Positions 1 through 8,197 of a DNA stretch of 64,000 nucleotides are shown one piece after another (position 1 is the first letter of the stretch; each line of letters begins with the position of its first letter). The notes below the pieces were generated by a model that did not search any database, was not told the DNA's origin, and saw only the letters and a list, made by a program, of their open reading frames with translations. The translations under genes were made by a program, and so were the position numbers. Location: contig NZ_LS422991.1 of the NCBI RefSeq assembly GCF_900411375.1, forward strand, positions 124,001 to 188,000. The letters run 5' to 3'. The stretch is from Lentilactobacillus raoultii. Lineage in GTDB: Bacteria > Bacillota > Bacilli > Lactobacillales > Lactobacillaceae.

Positions 1-429
1 AACGTGGCTAAGAGCAGAATCCGGCAAATCAGCCCACTCATGGCCGATTTCGTGTTGGACAATTTGTTGCAAGGCATGTCGTTTTTCATTTACATCTTCA
101 ATCAGCTCAGCTTTTCCGGTGCCCATCACACTTTGATATTTGAAACTTGGTGTGTGATGAGCAGTATCTTTGGGATATAGAACGTGCCCATCCGTTTCAA
201 TCGCAAACCCAACTCGACCGTCCTTACCAATCAGTTCGCGTTTATAACCAACCGGTGCCCCATGAAGATAAAGGGTGAGGTGATTTTCATTATCAAATTC
301 GTAACCGTAATTGGTTGGCACTACATAGGGATAATCGGGGGTTCGAAGTCCCAAATGAATCACCTCGGCATCAGTTAAAATCGCTTTAATCTGTTGGATA
401 TCCGTTACTTCTCGATCGGTTCGCCGCAT
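1..429 (-). CDS. Pyridoxamine 5'-phosphate oxidase-family flavin-binding protein (NimA-like), 3' end cut by window
   Basis: Reading the minus strand from ATG at 429 gives an uninterrupted frame to the window edge (143 codons, no stop), so the C-terminus lies outside. The N-terminus MRRTDREVTD, followed by HLGLRTPDYPYVVPTNYGY and LYLHGAP, is the typical start of small NimA-like split-barrel proteins that bind FMN. Members are usually about 150-160 residues, so little is missing. A good ribosome site (AGGAG) lies 7-8 bases before the ATG. The family includes nitroimidazole-resistance reductases and uncharacterised flavoproteins; the substrate cannot be told from sequence. It lies upstream of and in the same direction as nothing else visible. 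Confidence 0.8.
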   Translation of the reverse strand, partial: MRRTDREVTDIQQIKAILTDAEVIHLGLRTPDYPYVVPTNYGYEFDNENHLTLYLHGAPVGYKRELIGKDGRVGFAIETDGHVLYPKDTAHHTPSFKYQSVMGTGKAELIEDVNEKRHALQQIVQHEIGHEWADLPDSALSHV

Positions 430-446
430 CAATTTCACTCCTATCC

Positions 447-1439
447 CTAATTGACCTGATGCAATGACTTTTTACCTTTTAGGATAGTATCAACGTCGTT
501 CAACGTAATTTCAACCATATTGGCAACCGCCACTTCAGTGTAAAACCCAATGTGTGGACTCACATTTACGTTAGGCATTGCCAATAGTTTTTCCAGATTA
601 TCATTGTGAAGTGGCTTTCCCGTTAAGTCATGGTTAACAATTGGCGTTTCACCTTCGAAAGTATCGATGGCCGCAGCTGCAATTTCATGATTGTTCAACG
701 CTGCCACTAAATCCTCGGTTTTAACCACTGGCCCTCTGGAGGCGTTGATAAAAATTGCAGTCGGCTTCATCTCTTTGAAAACTCTGGCATTAATCATGTG
801 ATGGGTTTCATCAGTTAGTGGCGTGTGCATCGTCACAATATCCGCAGTTTTATAAACCGTCTCATGATCAACGTAGGTCACCGTATCGTTTAAATCCGGT
901 CGATGAATCGGATCTGCGACAATCACTTTTGCTCCTAAAGCTCGAAAAATTCTGGCAACCGCACTCCCAATTTTGCCGGCACCGATAATGCCAACTGTCA
1001 AGGTATGAATTTCCTTGGCCTCGGTATTTGTCCAGGTGAAATCACCATGCATTTCACGTTCGCGAACCTCGCCTAAGTGGCGTAACAGGTACATCACATC
1101 AGCCAGTACCAATTCACTAACCGACCGAGGCGAGTATCCAGGGACATTGGTTACCGCTAACCCATTCTTAGTTGCTGCCGGTAAATTAATAATTTCATAT
1201 CCGGTACTTCGAAGCGATAATTGTTTAATCCCAAATTCCTTTAATTTTTGGTAAACCACTGGATCTGGAATTGAAGCGTGCTGTAAAATGGCTACCCCAT
1301 CGTATCCCTTTGCCAAGTCAACTGTCTCAACATTCAGTGGGACCGAGTTGGTATCAATGTGGTATTCGGGATGTTGCTTAACCCAGTCGTTAATCGGGCC
1401 TTGTTCATCAGGTCGAACAGTATACATTAGAATTTTCAT
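447..1439 (-). CDS. D-2-hydroxyacid dehydrogenase (D-lactate / D-hydroxyisocaproate dehydrogenase family)
   Basis: 330 residues, the usual length of NAD-dependent D-lactate and D-2-hydroxyisocaproate dehydrogenases. The Rossmann motif VGIIGAGKIGSAV is near residue 148, and the catalytic Arg, Glu and His are visible in INASRGPVV, DTFEGE and SPHIGFYT. The cytosolic enzyme reduces 2-keto acids to D-2-hydroxy acids with NADH. It lies 54 bases behind an aminotransferase in the same direction with no terminator between, so the two are probably cotranscribed from the aromatic attenuator at about 2.7-2.9 kb. That context suggests aromatic keto acids such as phenylpyruvate as substrates, giving phenyllactate, rather than bulk pyruvate reduction. 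Substrate choice is inference; family assignment is firm. Confidence 0.85.
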   Translation of the reverse strand: MKILMYTVRPDEQGPINDWVKQHPEYHIDTNSVPLNVETVDLAKGYDGVAILQHASIPDPVVYQKLKEFGIKQLSLRSTGYEIINLPAATKNGLAVTNVPGYSPRSVSELVLADVMYLLRHLGEVREREMHGDFTWTNTEAKEIHTLTVGIIGAGKIGSAVARIFRALGAKVIVADPIHRPDLNDTVTYVDHETVYKTADIVTMHTPLTDETHHMINARVFKEMKPTAIFINASRGPVVKTEDLVAALNNHEIAAAAIDTFEGETPIVNHDLTGKPLHNDNLEKLLAMPNVNVSPHIGFYTEVAVANMVEITLNDVDTILKGKKSLHQVN

Positions 1440-1493
1440 AATAGTTAATTACCTCGTTTTCAATTAATTTAAAATCAGTCTTCAGATAATTTA

Positions 1494-2672
1494 TCAGGCT
1501 TGGACCCTTTCAGCCACAAACTTTTGAATTCGGTCAATGGCTTTCTTCAAGTCGGCTTCACTGGCTGCGTAACTAATTCGAACATAACCTTCACCACCAG
1601 GGCCAAATGATGCTCCCGGCACAACCGCAACTTTCGCCTCATCAGCCAATTGGTTACAAAATTCGACACTGTTTTGGTTAAGCCCCGCTGGAATTTTAGC
1701 AAAAATATAAAAGGCACCGTTTGGATGTGGACAGGAGAAGCCGGCTTTTGATAACCCATCAATCAATAAATCGCGTCGCTTCATATACTCAGCTTTCATT
1801 GGCTGAGCATCATCCATTCCATTTTTAAAAGCTTCTTCAGCGGCCGCCTGCGCGTTGGTGGTCGCTGACGTAATTGTAAATTCGCTGACTTTGCCAACTT
1901 CATTGATCACGTCGGCTGGACCACAGATCATCCCGATGCGCCAACCCGTCATAGCGTGTGATTTAGAAACGCCATTCATGACAAGTGTTTGTTCAGGTAA
2001 AATTGCCCCCATCGACACATGGGTTCCGTCATAAGTTAATTCACTATAAATTTCATCGCTTAACACAAAAATATCGTAGTTGGCAATGACATCGGCTAAT
2101 TTTTGCAAATCCGCTTTATGGTAGGTAACACCGGTTGGATTTGTTGGGTAGTTTAGAATAATGGCTTTAACCGTGTCCTTATTTTCCTCAATCACCCGCT
2201 GAAGCTTTTCAGGGGACAAAATAAATCCATTATCAGATGTGTCAACAAAGATTGGCTTAGCGCCACCCAGCATCGCAATCGGAATGTAAAGTGGAAAAAT
2301 CGGGGTGGGGATAATAACCGTATCCCCCGGATTTAGCATGGCAGTTAACGCTGAATAAATTGCACCGGTTGCGCCGGCCGTAATTAAAATCTGGGTTGCC
2401 GGATCATACGTAACGCCATACTTTTGATGGAGATAGTTGGTGGCCGCCCGACGTAATCCAAGTGTCCCCCGAGAGTTCGTGTAGTGGCTTTCGTTATCAT
2501 TGATTGCCTTAATCGCCGCTGCTTTTACATGATCCGGTGTATTAAAATCCGGTTCGCCCAACGTTAGTTTAACAATATCGGGAATCTTGGAAACCCGTTG
2601 ATTAAACATTAAAATTGACGAAGGCGTTAACGCCGCCACTCGTTTATTCATTCGATTCGATAAATGACTCAT
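1494..2672 (-). CDS. Class I PLP aminotransferase, probably aromatic amino-acid aminotransferase
   Basis: 392 residues of the fold-type I aminotransferase family (AspC/PatA/AraT-like). The PLP lysine is in NGVSKSHAMTGWRIGM, the conserved NYPTNPTG block binds the cofactor and substrate, and the C-terminal arginine is in YVRISYA. Homologues are annotated both as aromatic aminotransferase and as N-acetyl-diaminopimelate aminotransferase (patA). The leader upstream encodes YYFWFF followed by a terminator, which argues for a role in Phe/Tyr formation from phenylpyruvate and 4-hydroxyphenylpyruvate. The gene starts at ATG 2672 behind AGGAGG just after the leader terminator. The dehydrogenase follows by 54 bases. 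Family certain; aromatic specificity inferred from the leader. Confidence 0.85.
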   Translation of the reverse strand: MSHLSNRMNKRVAALTPSSILMFNQRVSKIPDIVKLTLGEPDFNTPDHVKAAAIKAINDNESHYTNSRGTLGLRRAATNYLHQKYGVTYDPATQILITAGATGAIYSALTAMLNPGDTVIIPTPIFPLYIPIAMLGGAKPIFVDTSDNGFILSPEKLQRVIEENKDTVKAIILNYPTNPTGVTYHKADLQKLADVIANYDIFVLSDEIYSELTYDGTHVSMGAILPEQTLVMNGVSKSHAMTGWRIGMICGPADVINEVGKVSEFTITSATTNAQAAAEEAFKNGMDDAQPMKAEYMKRRDLLIDGLSKAGFSCPHPNGAFYIFAKIPAGLNQNSVEFCNQLADEAKVAVVPGASFGPGGEGYVRISYAASEADLKKAIDRIQKFVAERVQA

Positions 2673-2686
2673 ACCAAATTCCTCCT

Positions 2687-2909
2687 AAAAAATAAGTCCT
2701 CCCAGCCACGATTGACTGAGAGGACCCACCTTAATTGGTTTTATCCCGCACAGTCAATTGCTTGATCTGCGCGGCCTTTTAATTTCCATCACGAAATTCT
2801 TTTGGCTTAACACAGATCAAATCTGGAAAAACCAAAAGTAATAACGGCAAGTATTCAATTGAGTTTTACCCATAATTGGCATTATTAAAAACTCCTTAGA
2901 ATATCTGAT
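2687..2909 (-). promoter_or_regulatory. Attenuator leader RNA of the aminotransferase operon
   Basis: An intrinsic terminator (arms GTCCTCTCAG at 2716-2725 and CTGGGAGGAC at 2696-2705, then TTATTTTTT) stands directly before the aminotransferase ribosome site. Its 5' arm overlaps CAGTCAAT (2711-2718), which pairs with ATTGACTG (2751-2758) to give an antiterminator. An upstream hairpin, CCGCGCAG with CTGTGCGG, and the TTGATCTG/CAGATCAA pair around the leader stop codon compete for the same bases. Pairings were made by hand, without energies. The string AAGGTGGGTCC faintly recalls a T-box, but the ACCGCG part of the motif is missing. Confidence 0.75.
2817..2882 (-). CDS. Aromatic leader peptide of the aminotransferase operon (21 aa)
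   Basis: A short ORF opens at ATG 2882, nine bases after AAGGAG, and ends at TGA 2817-2819. The peptide begins MPIMGKTQLNTC and continues RYYFWFFQI, so six consecutive codons are Tyr, Tyr, Phe, Trp, Phe, Phe. A promoter (TTGCTT, 17 bases, TATGAT at 2916-2944) lies just upstream. The stop codon sits inside TTGATCTG (2813-2820), which can pair with CAGATCAA (2762-2769). This is the architecture of a ribosome-mediated transcription attenuator: starvation for aromatic aminoacyl-tRNA would stall the ribosome on the YYFWFF run. Function is inferred from layout; the ORF, ribosome site and terminator are directly visible. Confidence 0.8.
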   Translation of the reverse strand: MPIMGKTQLNTCRYYFWFFQI

Positions 2910-3063
2910 ACATTTATCATAGCCGTTTTAATCATTGAAAGCAAGGCCTGTTTTGGACGGTTTGAAAAGTCACCAGCAATTCATATGGTGCCTCAACGTT
3001 AAACTGATTATCACATTAAGATCGTTAGGGCTTGCACTTATATTAAAAGCTGTTAAACTAGTG

Positions 3064-3081
3064 AGTGAGTAATTACTCACT
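3064..3081. promoter_or_regulatory. Perfect palindromic operator, likely for the TetR regulator of this operon
   Basis: AGTGAGTAATTACTCACT is an exact 18-base palindrome between a weak promoter (TTGCAC at about 3033, TAAACT at about 3055) and the AAGGAGG ribosome site of the ABC transporter. A TetR-family gene is the last gene of the same operon, so autoregulation through this site is the simplest reading. Confidence 0.65.
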
Positions 3082-3099
3082 AAAAGGAGGCTGGCTTTT

Positions 3100-3840
3100 A
3101 TGTCAATTACGATTCAAGTTACCAATCTCCAACAAGGATACGGTAAAAACGTTGTCTTGAGAGATATCAATTTAACTGTTAAGGGCGGTGAAATCGTTGG
3201 TCTGATTGGCCCCAGTGGTGCAGGAAAAACCACCTTGGTCAGCACGATCATGGGCATGCTAAAACCACAAAAAGGCACCGTCACCGTTCTACAACAAAGA
3301 ATGCCCAATCGGAAACTATTAGGCAAGATCGGTTATATGGCCCAAACAGATGCTCTATACAACTCGCTGACCGCTCGAGAAAACCTTAAATTTTTTGGCG
3401 CCATGCAAGGCCTTTCTGTGGCTGAACTTAAAAAGCAAATTCCATACGCTGCTGGCATCGTTAATCTAAATGCCGATCTCGATAAATATGTCAAAAACTT
3501 CTCAGGTGGCATGAAAAGGCGGCTATCATTGGCAATCGCACTAGTCTCTAATCCGGAACTATTGATTCTTGATGAACCAACTGTCGGGATCGATCCTGAA
3601 TTACGACAACAAATTTGGCATGAACTTCAGCATCTTGCCAAAGTCGGCAAAACAATTTTGCTAACCACCCACGTCATGGCGGACGCCGAGCAATCCGATC
3701 AGTTGATGATGATTCGAAACGGCGTGGCAATTGCCCAAGGAACCCCAAACCAACTAATTAGAAATTATCAAGTAACATCTGTTGAGGAAGTCTTTTTAAA
3801 AGCAGGGAGGCAGCAAGATGCGCACACTCACAATGGTTAA
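3100..3840 (+). CDS. ABC transporter ATP-binding protein (drug/ABC-2 type exporter)
   Basis: 246 residues with Walker A GPSGAGKTT (about residue 39), signature SGGMKRRLSLA, Walker B LLILDEPTVGID and the switch histidine in LLTTHVM. This is the CcmA/DrrA-like subfamily that partners ABC-2 membrane proteins in exporting drugs, lipids or peptides. It overlaps the following permease gene by 23 bases, indicating translational coupling. The operon is preceded by a palindromic operator and ends with a TetR regulator, typical of inducible efflux systems. The exported compound cannot be deduced. Confidence 0.9.
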   Translation: MSITIQVTNLQQGYGKNVVLRDINLTVKGGEIVGLIGPSGAGKTTLVSTIMGMLKPQKGTVTVLQQRMPNRKLLGKIGYMAQTDALYNSLTARENLKFFGAMQGLSVAELKKQIPYAAGIVNLNADLDKYVKNFSGGMKRRLSLAIALVSNPELLILDEPTVGIDPELRQQIWHELQHLAKVGKTILLTTHVMADAEQSDQLMMIRNGVAIAQGTPNQLIRNYQVTSVEEVFLKAGRQQDAHTHNG

Positions 3841-4987
3841 ACGAATTCTAACTGAAATGCTCAGAGATAAACGTACTTTGGCACTTATGTTTTTAGCACC
3901 GTTACTTATCTTGACACTAATGTACTTTTTGTTTCAATCAAATACAGATCAAACCGCCTCATTAGCTGTTAAAAACGTTTCCCCCACCCTGGTCAAGGCC
4001 ATTAAGAACGACCATATCGTCATTCATCACGTTTCATCAACTGCCAGTGCCAAGCAGATTATCAGGGATCACGATTATGCCGGCTTAATTTCTCAAAGTG
4101 GTGATAAAATAAACTTAACGCTACAGAATAGCGATCAAAGTAAGAGTGCCATTTTAAAGCAATGCTTACAGCAGGCTCAAGTCAAGCTCAAAATGCAGGC
4201 TGCCAAAACGGCCATTAATCAACAGCAAGAAGTGATTAGCCAGCAGCAACGGGCCATCAGACAGTTGCAACAGGCGCTCCATGCAGCACCCAAATCAACA
4301 GCAACGGGTGTGCCTGGCGGACTTAAAGGTTCTTCAAATCAGATAAACGCAATCTCAACTCACTATTTATACGGCAGCAGCCAATCCACCTTTTTTGACA
4401 CACTTCTGCCCATCATGATTGGTTTTGTTGTCTTCTTCTTTGTTTTCTTAATTTCTGGCATTGCACTGTTACGTGAACGCACTACCGGAACGCTTAATCG
4501 TTTGTTAGCAACCCCTATCAAACGAGGCGAAATCATTAGCGGTTATTTGGCTGGCTATGGCATTTTCGCGTTAATTCAGACGCTCTTAATTGTTAGTTTC
4601 ACCATCTTTGCTTTTAACATTCAAATTTTGGGCAGCATCTGGAACATTTTGTTAATTAACATCTTGTTAGCCTTTGTTGCCTTAGCTATGGGGCTGTTTA
4701 TTTCAACGTTTGCCTCTTCCGAATTTCAGATGGTCCAATTTATTCCAATCGTTGTCATTCCCCAAATCTTTTTCTCCGGCATTATTCCAGTCGATCAGAT
4801 GGCTAATTGGTTACAACCAATTGCTAAAATTATGCCACTTTACTACGGTGCCAGTGCGATGAGCAATGTGATTGAAAAGGGCTCTAATTTTATGAAGATC
4901 TTTCCAAATATAAGCATTTTAGTTGGTTTTGCAGCATTATTCTTAATTCTAAACATCTTTTCTATGCGTCGATATCGTCAAGTATAA
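3818..4987 (+). CDS. ABC-2 type membrane permease of the exporter
   Basis: 389 residues. One N-terminal membrane helix (LALMFLAPLLILTLMYFLF) is followed by an extracytoplasmic region of about 170 residues with a Gln-rich coiled-coil stretch (QQQEVISQQQRAIRQLQQ), then five membrane segments from about residue 195. RERTTGTLNRLLATP is the classical ABC-2 signature of the YhgE/DrrB-like exporters. It overlaps the ATPase gene and precedes the TetR gene by 18 bases. It forms the transmembrane half of the exporter encoded with the upstream ATPase. Confidence 0.88.
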   Translation: MRTLTMVKRILTEMLRDKRTLALMFLAPLLILTLMYFLFQSNTDQTASLAVKNVSPTLVKAIKNDHIVIHHVSSTASAKQIIRDHDYAGLISQSGDKINLTLQNSDQSKSAILKQCLQQAQVKLKMQAAKTAINQQQEVISQQQRAIRQLQQALHAAPKSTATGVPGGLKGSSNQINAISTHYLYGSSQSTFFDTLLPIMIGFVVFFFVFLISGIALLRERTTGTLNRLLATPIKRGEIISGYLAGYGIFALIQTLLIVSFTIFAFNIQILGSIWNILLINILLAFVALAMGLFISTFASSEFQMVQFIPIVVIPQIFFSGIIPVDQMANWLQPIAKIMPLYYGASAMSNVIEKGSNFMKIFPNISILVGFAALFLILNIFSMRRYRQV

Positions 4988-5005
4988 GGAGGAAATCAAA
5001 CCAAA

Positions 5006-5653
5006 ATGGCCAATCAACACCTGCAGGCACTGTTTGCCGAAAGTTTGAATGAACTTAAATTAACCGATAAACAAAAAGCGGTACTCAATGCCAGCCTGAC
5101 GCTCTTTGCTCAAAAAGGCTTTGACAGCACAAGCACCAGTGACATTGCCAACTTAGCCGGCGTTTCAGAAGGAACCGTTTATAAACAATTCAAAACTAAG
5201 GAGGGCATTTTAATTGCTATTTTAGGCCCCTTTGTTCAAAAGGTGATCCCTAAAGCGGCCACCGAATTCACCAACGACATCATGCATACCTCATTTCCAA
5301 ATTTTGGCGATTTTCTTTATGCAATCGTTAAAAATCGGATGACCTTTGCTTTTGATAATATGCCACAATTAAAAATTATTTTGCATGAAGCAACCACCAA
5401 TCAAGAAATCGTGACGGGATTCGGCAACCTCTTTAAAACATTGATTGCCGGTCCACTTGGCAATAATTTTAAACATTATCAAGAAAACGGCCAACTGGTG
5501 AACTGGCCCTTGCCGCGAATTGTCCGTTACATCACCGTTACCGTTTTAGGATACGTTATTCCGGCAACCCTGACAAAACAACCAATCGACATTGAGCAGG
5601 CTAGTCATGAAGCCACCGAATTTTTGTTGAAGGGTCTGCAAGCAGATAAATAA
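5006..5653 (+). CDS. TetR/AcrR family transcriptional regulator
   Basis: 215 residues. The N-terminal TetR helix-turn-helix is clear: FAQKGFDSTSTSDIANLAGVS and then EGTVYKQFKTKEGIL at roughly residues 33-70. The C-terminal ligand domain is not recognisable further. The gene sits 18 bases behind the ABC permease with its own AGGAGG site, so it is the third gene of the exporter operon. The perfect palindrome at 3064-3081 before the first gene is its probable operator, giving negative feedback relieved by an exported compound. Ligand unknown. Confidence 0.88.
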   Translation: MANQHLQALFAESLNELKLTDKQKAVLNASLTLFAQKGFDSTSTSDIANLAGVSEGTVYKQFKTKEGILIAILGPFVQKVIPKAATEFTNDIMHTSFPNFGDFLYAIVKNRMTFAFDNMPQLKIILHEATTNQEIVTGFGNLFKTLIAGPLGNNFKHYQENGQLVNWPLPRIVRYITVTVLGYVIPATLTKQPIDIEQASHEATEFLLKGLQADK

Positions 5654-5758
5654 TTTTTGGCTTCACCTATCAGACTGGAAGGATTTTAAACTATCAAAAT
5701 GCCAGTTGTTATCTTTTTGTTTTGTCATTAATTTGGTTAATTGTTGACCTATTCCACC

Positions 5759-5808
5759 ACAAAAAGCCAGAAGTATTCCTAATAGTCGTATTGGGAACTT
5801 CTGGCTTA
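5759..5808 (-). terminator. Intrinsic terminator after ridA
   Basis: AAGCCAGAAGT and ACTTCTGGCTT form a long stem followed by TTTTT in the minus direction. In the plus direction it may also stop read-through from the TetR gene. Confidence 0.7.
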
Positions 5809-5896
5809 CTGCTCATATTTGTTTGGCTAACCATTGCCAACAGACTCTGAGATCAGTGGCTGTTTATAAGTTCTTCTTAATAATCAGCTGATATTA

Positions 5897-6286
5897 TCAG
5901 TTGGCCTTAGAGGCAATAGCTTCAATTTCTACCTGGGCTCCTAACGGCAAACCCGCAATTCCAACTGCTGAACGGGCCGGTAACACCTTCGCCTTACCAA
6001 AGAACTGGTCATAAACCTGGTTAACTTTGCTGAAATCAGCTACATTAGCCATGAAAACCGTGACTTTAACCACTTCATCAAACTCAAACCCGGCCGCTTT
6101 GACAACTTCCTGCAAGTTATGTAACGCTTGGGTTGCCTGATCGACGACATCCCCACTGACTAATTTCCCGGTAGCGGGATCCAAGCCGATCTGACCTGAG
6201 CAATATAGGGTATTGCCGGTTTGAACCGCCTGTGAATACGGCCCAACCGCATTGGGGGCCTTTGGAGTTGCAACTTCTTTTGCCAT
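5897..6286 (-). CDS. ridA: RidA/YjgF-family reactive imine/enamine deaminase
   Basis: 129 residues, the standard RidA length. Landmarks are the N-terminal APNAVGPYSQAV, YCSGQIGLDPATGKL, the VTVFM strand with FSKVNQVY, and PARSAVGIAGLPLGAQVEIEAIA, which contains the conserved Arg and Glu of the active cleft. The family hydrolyses 2-aminoacrylate and related enamines released by PLP enzymes, protecting PLP-dependent transaminases and isoleucine synthesis. It forms a trimer in the cytosol. It is a single-gene unit between a minus-strand terminator and the broken menG. Confidence 0.92.
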   Translation of the reverse strand: MAKEVATPKAPNAVGPYSQAVQTGNTLYCSGQIGLDPATGKLVSGDVVDQATQALHNLQEVVKAAGFEFDEVVKVTVFMANVADFSKVNQVYDQFFGKAKVLPARSAVGIAGLPLGAQVEIEAIASKAN

Positions 6287-6394
6287 GTAATCATCTTCTC
6301 TTTCGAATTGAAAATTTCACCTGCTTCAGTTTCCACAGGATTGCAGAAATTATATCATAAGAGAGCTGACTTGAATATTAGGAAATTGACTATT

Positions 6395-7089
6395 TTAAGC
6401 TCTTCCCAAATGCAAAGCTGCCGCACCTAAAGTAAACGTTCGATAAGTGACGTTGTGCATCCCTGCGTCTTCAAACATCTTGGCCAACTTCTCAGCCGAA
6501 ACAAACTGCTTGGTTGTTCGCTCAAGATAGTTATACTCACGGTACTTATTAACCGCCAATTTAGCCATTACAGGTACTGTTTTAAAATATGCTTCCCAAC
6601 CAATCTTAACCGCTGGATTGGTGGGTTGAGAGGTTTCCAAACACGCGATTTTGCCATTTGTCCTCACAACGCGAACCATTTCGCGAAGCACCTGATCAGC
6701 ATCGGGAACGTTTCGCAAACCAAAGCCGATTGTGGCAACGTCAAATCGATTTTCATCGTAGGGTAACTGCATAGCATCGCCTTTAACTAAGGTTACCCGA
6801 TCAGAAACACCGGCTGCCCTTACTTTTTTGGCAGCAATTTTCAACATTTCCTGACTAAAGTCCAAACCAATCACTTGGCCTGCTGGTCCGACAGCTTTAG
6901 CGAGGGCAATTGTCCAATCACCTGTGCCGCAGCAAACATCAATGGCAAAATCTCCAGGCTGGACCTCCAGTCGCTGCATCGCAACTTTCCGCCAAGGCTG
7001 ATGAGTGAATTCATTTTATCGTAGTTGGGGGCAATTTGATTAAATAATGATGCCACTTTCGATTCAGGAGTTTGATTGGTTCTGGTCAT
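6395..7089 (-). pseudogene. menG: menG/ubiE demethylmenaquinone methyltransferase, broken by a frameshift
   Basis: Two overlapping frames together make one UbiE/MenG protein. The N-terminal piece (ATG at 7089, MTRTNQTPESKVASLF, NQIAPNYDKMNSLISLG) runs out of frame at about 7000. The main domain resumes in another frame before AMQRLEVQPGDFAIDVCCGTGDW (SAM motif I), with IGFGLRNVPD and the normal C-terminus LGAAALHLGRA. MenG proteins usually have about ten residues ending in WRK between SLG and the following methionine. Here CTTGGCGGAAAGTTGCGATG appears to lack some 14-17 bases, perhaps lost between short repeats containing CTTGG. Either quinone methylation is lost or the assembly has an error. 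An internal ATG at 6979 could give a domain without its N-terminal helix. Confidence 0.75.
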
Positions 7090-7188
7090 TTTTGGTTCCT
7101 CACTTTCTGACCGCTTGTTATATAATTAATGATGACTGGTTTTTATCAGTTAACCCGCTTTTAATTATTTTCATTATGGAGGATCTAG

Positions 7189-8100
7189 ATGAGTTTAGCA
7201 AATTTCTTAGAGTTGGTTGAGTTTAAGGCTAAATCAGCAAGTGTTTTCCCATTTATCGTTGGGCTATTTTTTAGTTGGTATTTCTTAAACTCAGTTAACG
7301 CAGTTAACGCAACATTGTTCTTTATTGCCATGTTTTTATTCAATATGTTCGTCGATATTTGGGATAATTATAGTGATTACCGCCATTCCGATCAAGAAAT
7401 TTATAAATCCGGCACCAATATTATTGGCCGCGAGCACCTTTCGATTCGCTTAATCGAAACGATGATGATCGCCATGTTTGGCACCGCAATGGTAATTGGT
7501 ATTTATTTGACAGTCCAAGTTGGTTGGCCTCTGTTGTGGATGGGCATTTTTTGCTTTTTGATCGGTTTACTTTATGCAGGCGGCCCAGTACCAATTTCAA
7601 GTACCCCCTTTGGCGAACTGGCTTCCGGTTTTACAATGGGCGTCATGATTACATTGATTTCAGTTTACATAAATTCCTACCAAATTTTCCAGTGGCATTC
7701 TCAATTATTATTAGAAATTTTACTTGCCGCGTCACCGGAATTTGTCTGGATTGCCAACATTATGTTTGCTAACAATATTTGTGATGCTCATGAGGATGAG
7801 ATGAATCACCGACACACCATTGTTCACTATTTAGGTGTTAGAAATTCAGTGGTTATTTGGAATCTATTTAACATTTTAGCAATTCTTCTGGTATTTCTGG
7901 CAATTTATGTTGGTGTCTATCCGGCCGCATTAATTACAATTGTTCTACCACTCCCATTTATCATCAAACAAATGCGTCTGTTTACTCATAAACAGGTCAA
8001 GCGGGAGACTTTCGTTTGTGCTGTTAAAATCTTAATTACCGGATCACTGGGCCTGTGCCTGGGCTTTTTACTTTACTGGATCTACGCCAGCTTCCGATAA
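7189..8100 (+). CDS. menA: MenA-type UbiA prenyltransferase (1,4-dihydroxy-2-naphthoate polyprenyltransferase)
   Basis: 303 residues with about eight membrane segments. The first Asp-rich motif is NMFVDIWDNYSDYRHSD (about residue 52) and the second is NNICDAHEDEMNHRHT (about residue 198); these bind the Mg-prenyl diphosphate in UbiA enzymes. MenA joins a polyprenyl chain to dihydroxynaphthoate in the membrane, making demethylmenaquinone. It is transcribed divergently from the broken menG, with 99 bases between. No other men gene is in the window. Many lactobacilli keep menA and menG without the upstream pathway and may use external quinone precursors. It starts at ATG 7189 behind GGAGG. Confidence 0.85.
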   Translation: MSLANFLELVEFKAKSASVFPFIVGLFFSWYFLNSVNAVNATLFFIAMFLFNMFVDIWDNYSDYRHSDQEIYKSGTNIIGREHLSIRLIETMMIAMFGTAMVIGIYLTVQVGWPLLWMGIFCFLIGLLYAGGPVPISSTPFGELASGFTMGVMITLISVYINSYQIFQWHSQLLLEILLAASPEFVWIANIMFANNICDAHEDEMNHRHTIVHYLGVRNSVVIWNLFNILAILLVFLAIYVGVYPAALITIVLPLPFIIKQMRLFTHKQVKRETFVCAVKILITGSLGLCLGFLLYWIYASFR

Positions 8101-8118
8101 TCGCCCATTATCCAATTA

Positions 8119-8174
8119 AAATCGACCCGATTAAGTTCCAAATGTGAACATCTGGAATTTAATCGGGTCGATTT
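8119..8174. terminator. Bidirectional intrinsic terminator between menA and the nickel transporter
   Basis: AAATCGACCCGATTAA pairs almost fully with TTAATCGGGTCGATTT, with additional pairing of GTTCCA and TGGAA towards the loop. It separates two convergent genes. Confidence 0.75.
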
Positions 8175-8197
8175 AACGTCTTTTAACTACTGATCGA

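Noticed and set aside
184-378. 64-residue plus-strand ORF
   Set aside because: Antisense shadow of the flavin-binding protein read on the minus strand.
2687-2760. T-box before the aminotransferase (AAGGTGGGTCC)
   Set aside because: The ACCGCG half of the T-box motif is missing and there is no stem I with AG-bulge, whereas an aromatic leader ORF with antiterminator pairing explains the region.
6395-7089. Two separate genes in the menG region
   Set aside because: The two frames together match one UbiE/MenG protein in order, so a frameshift is the better explanation.
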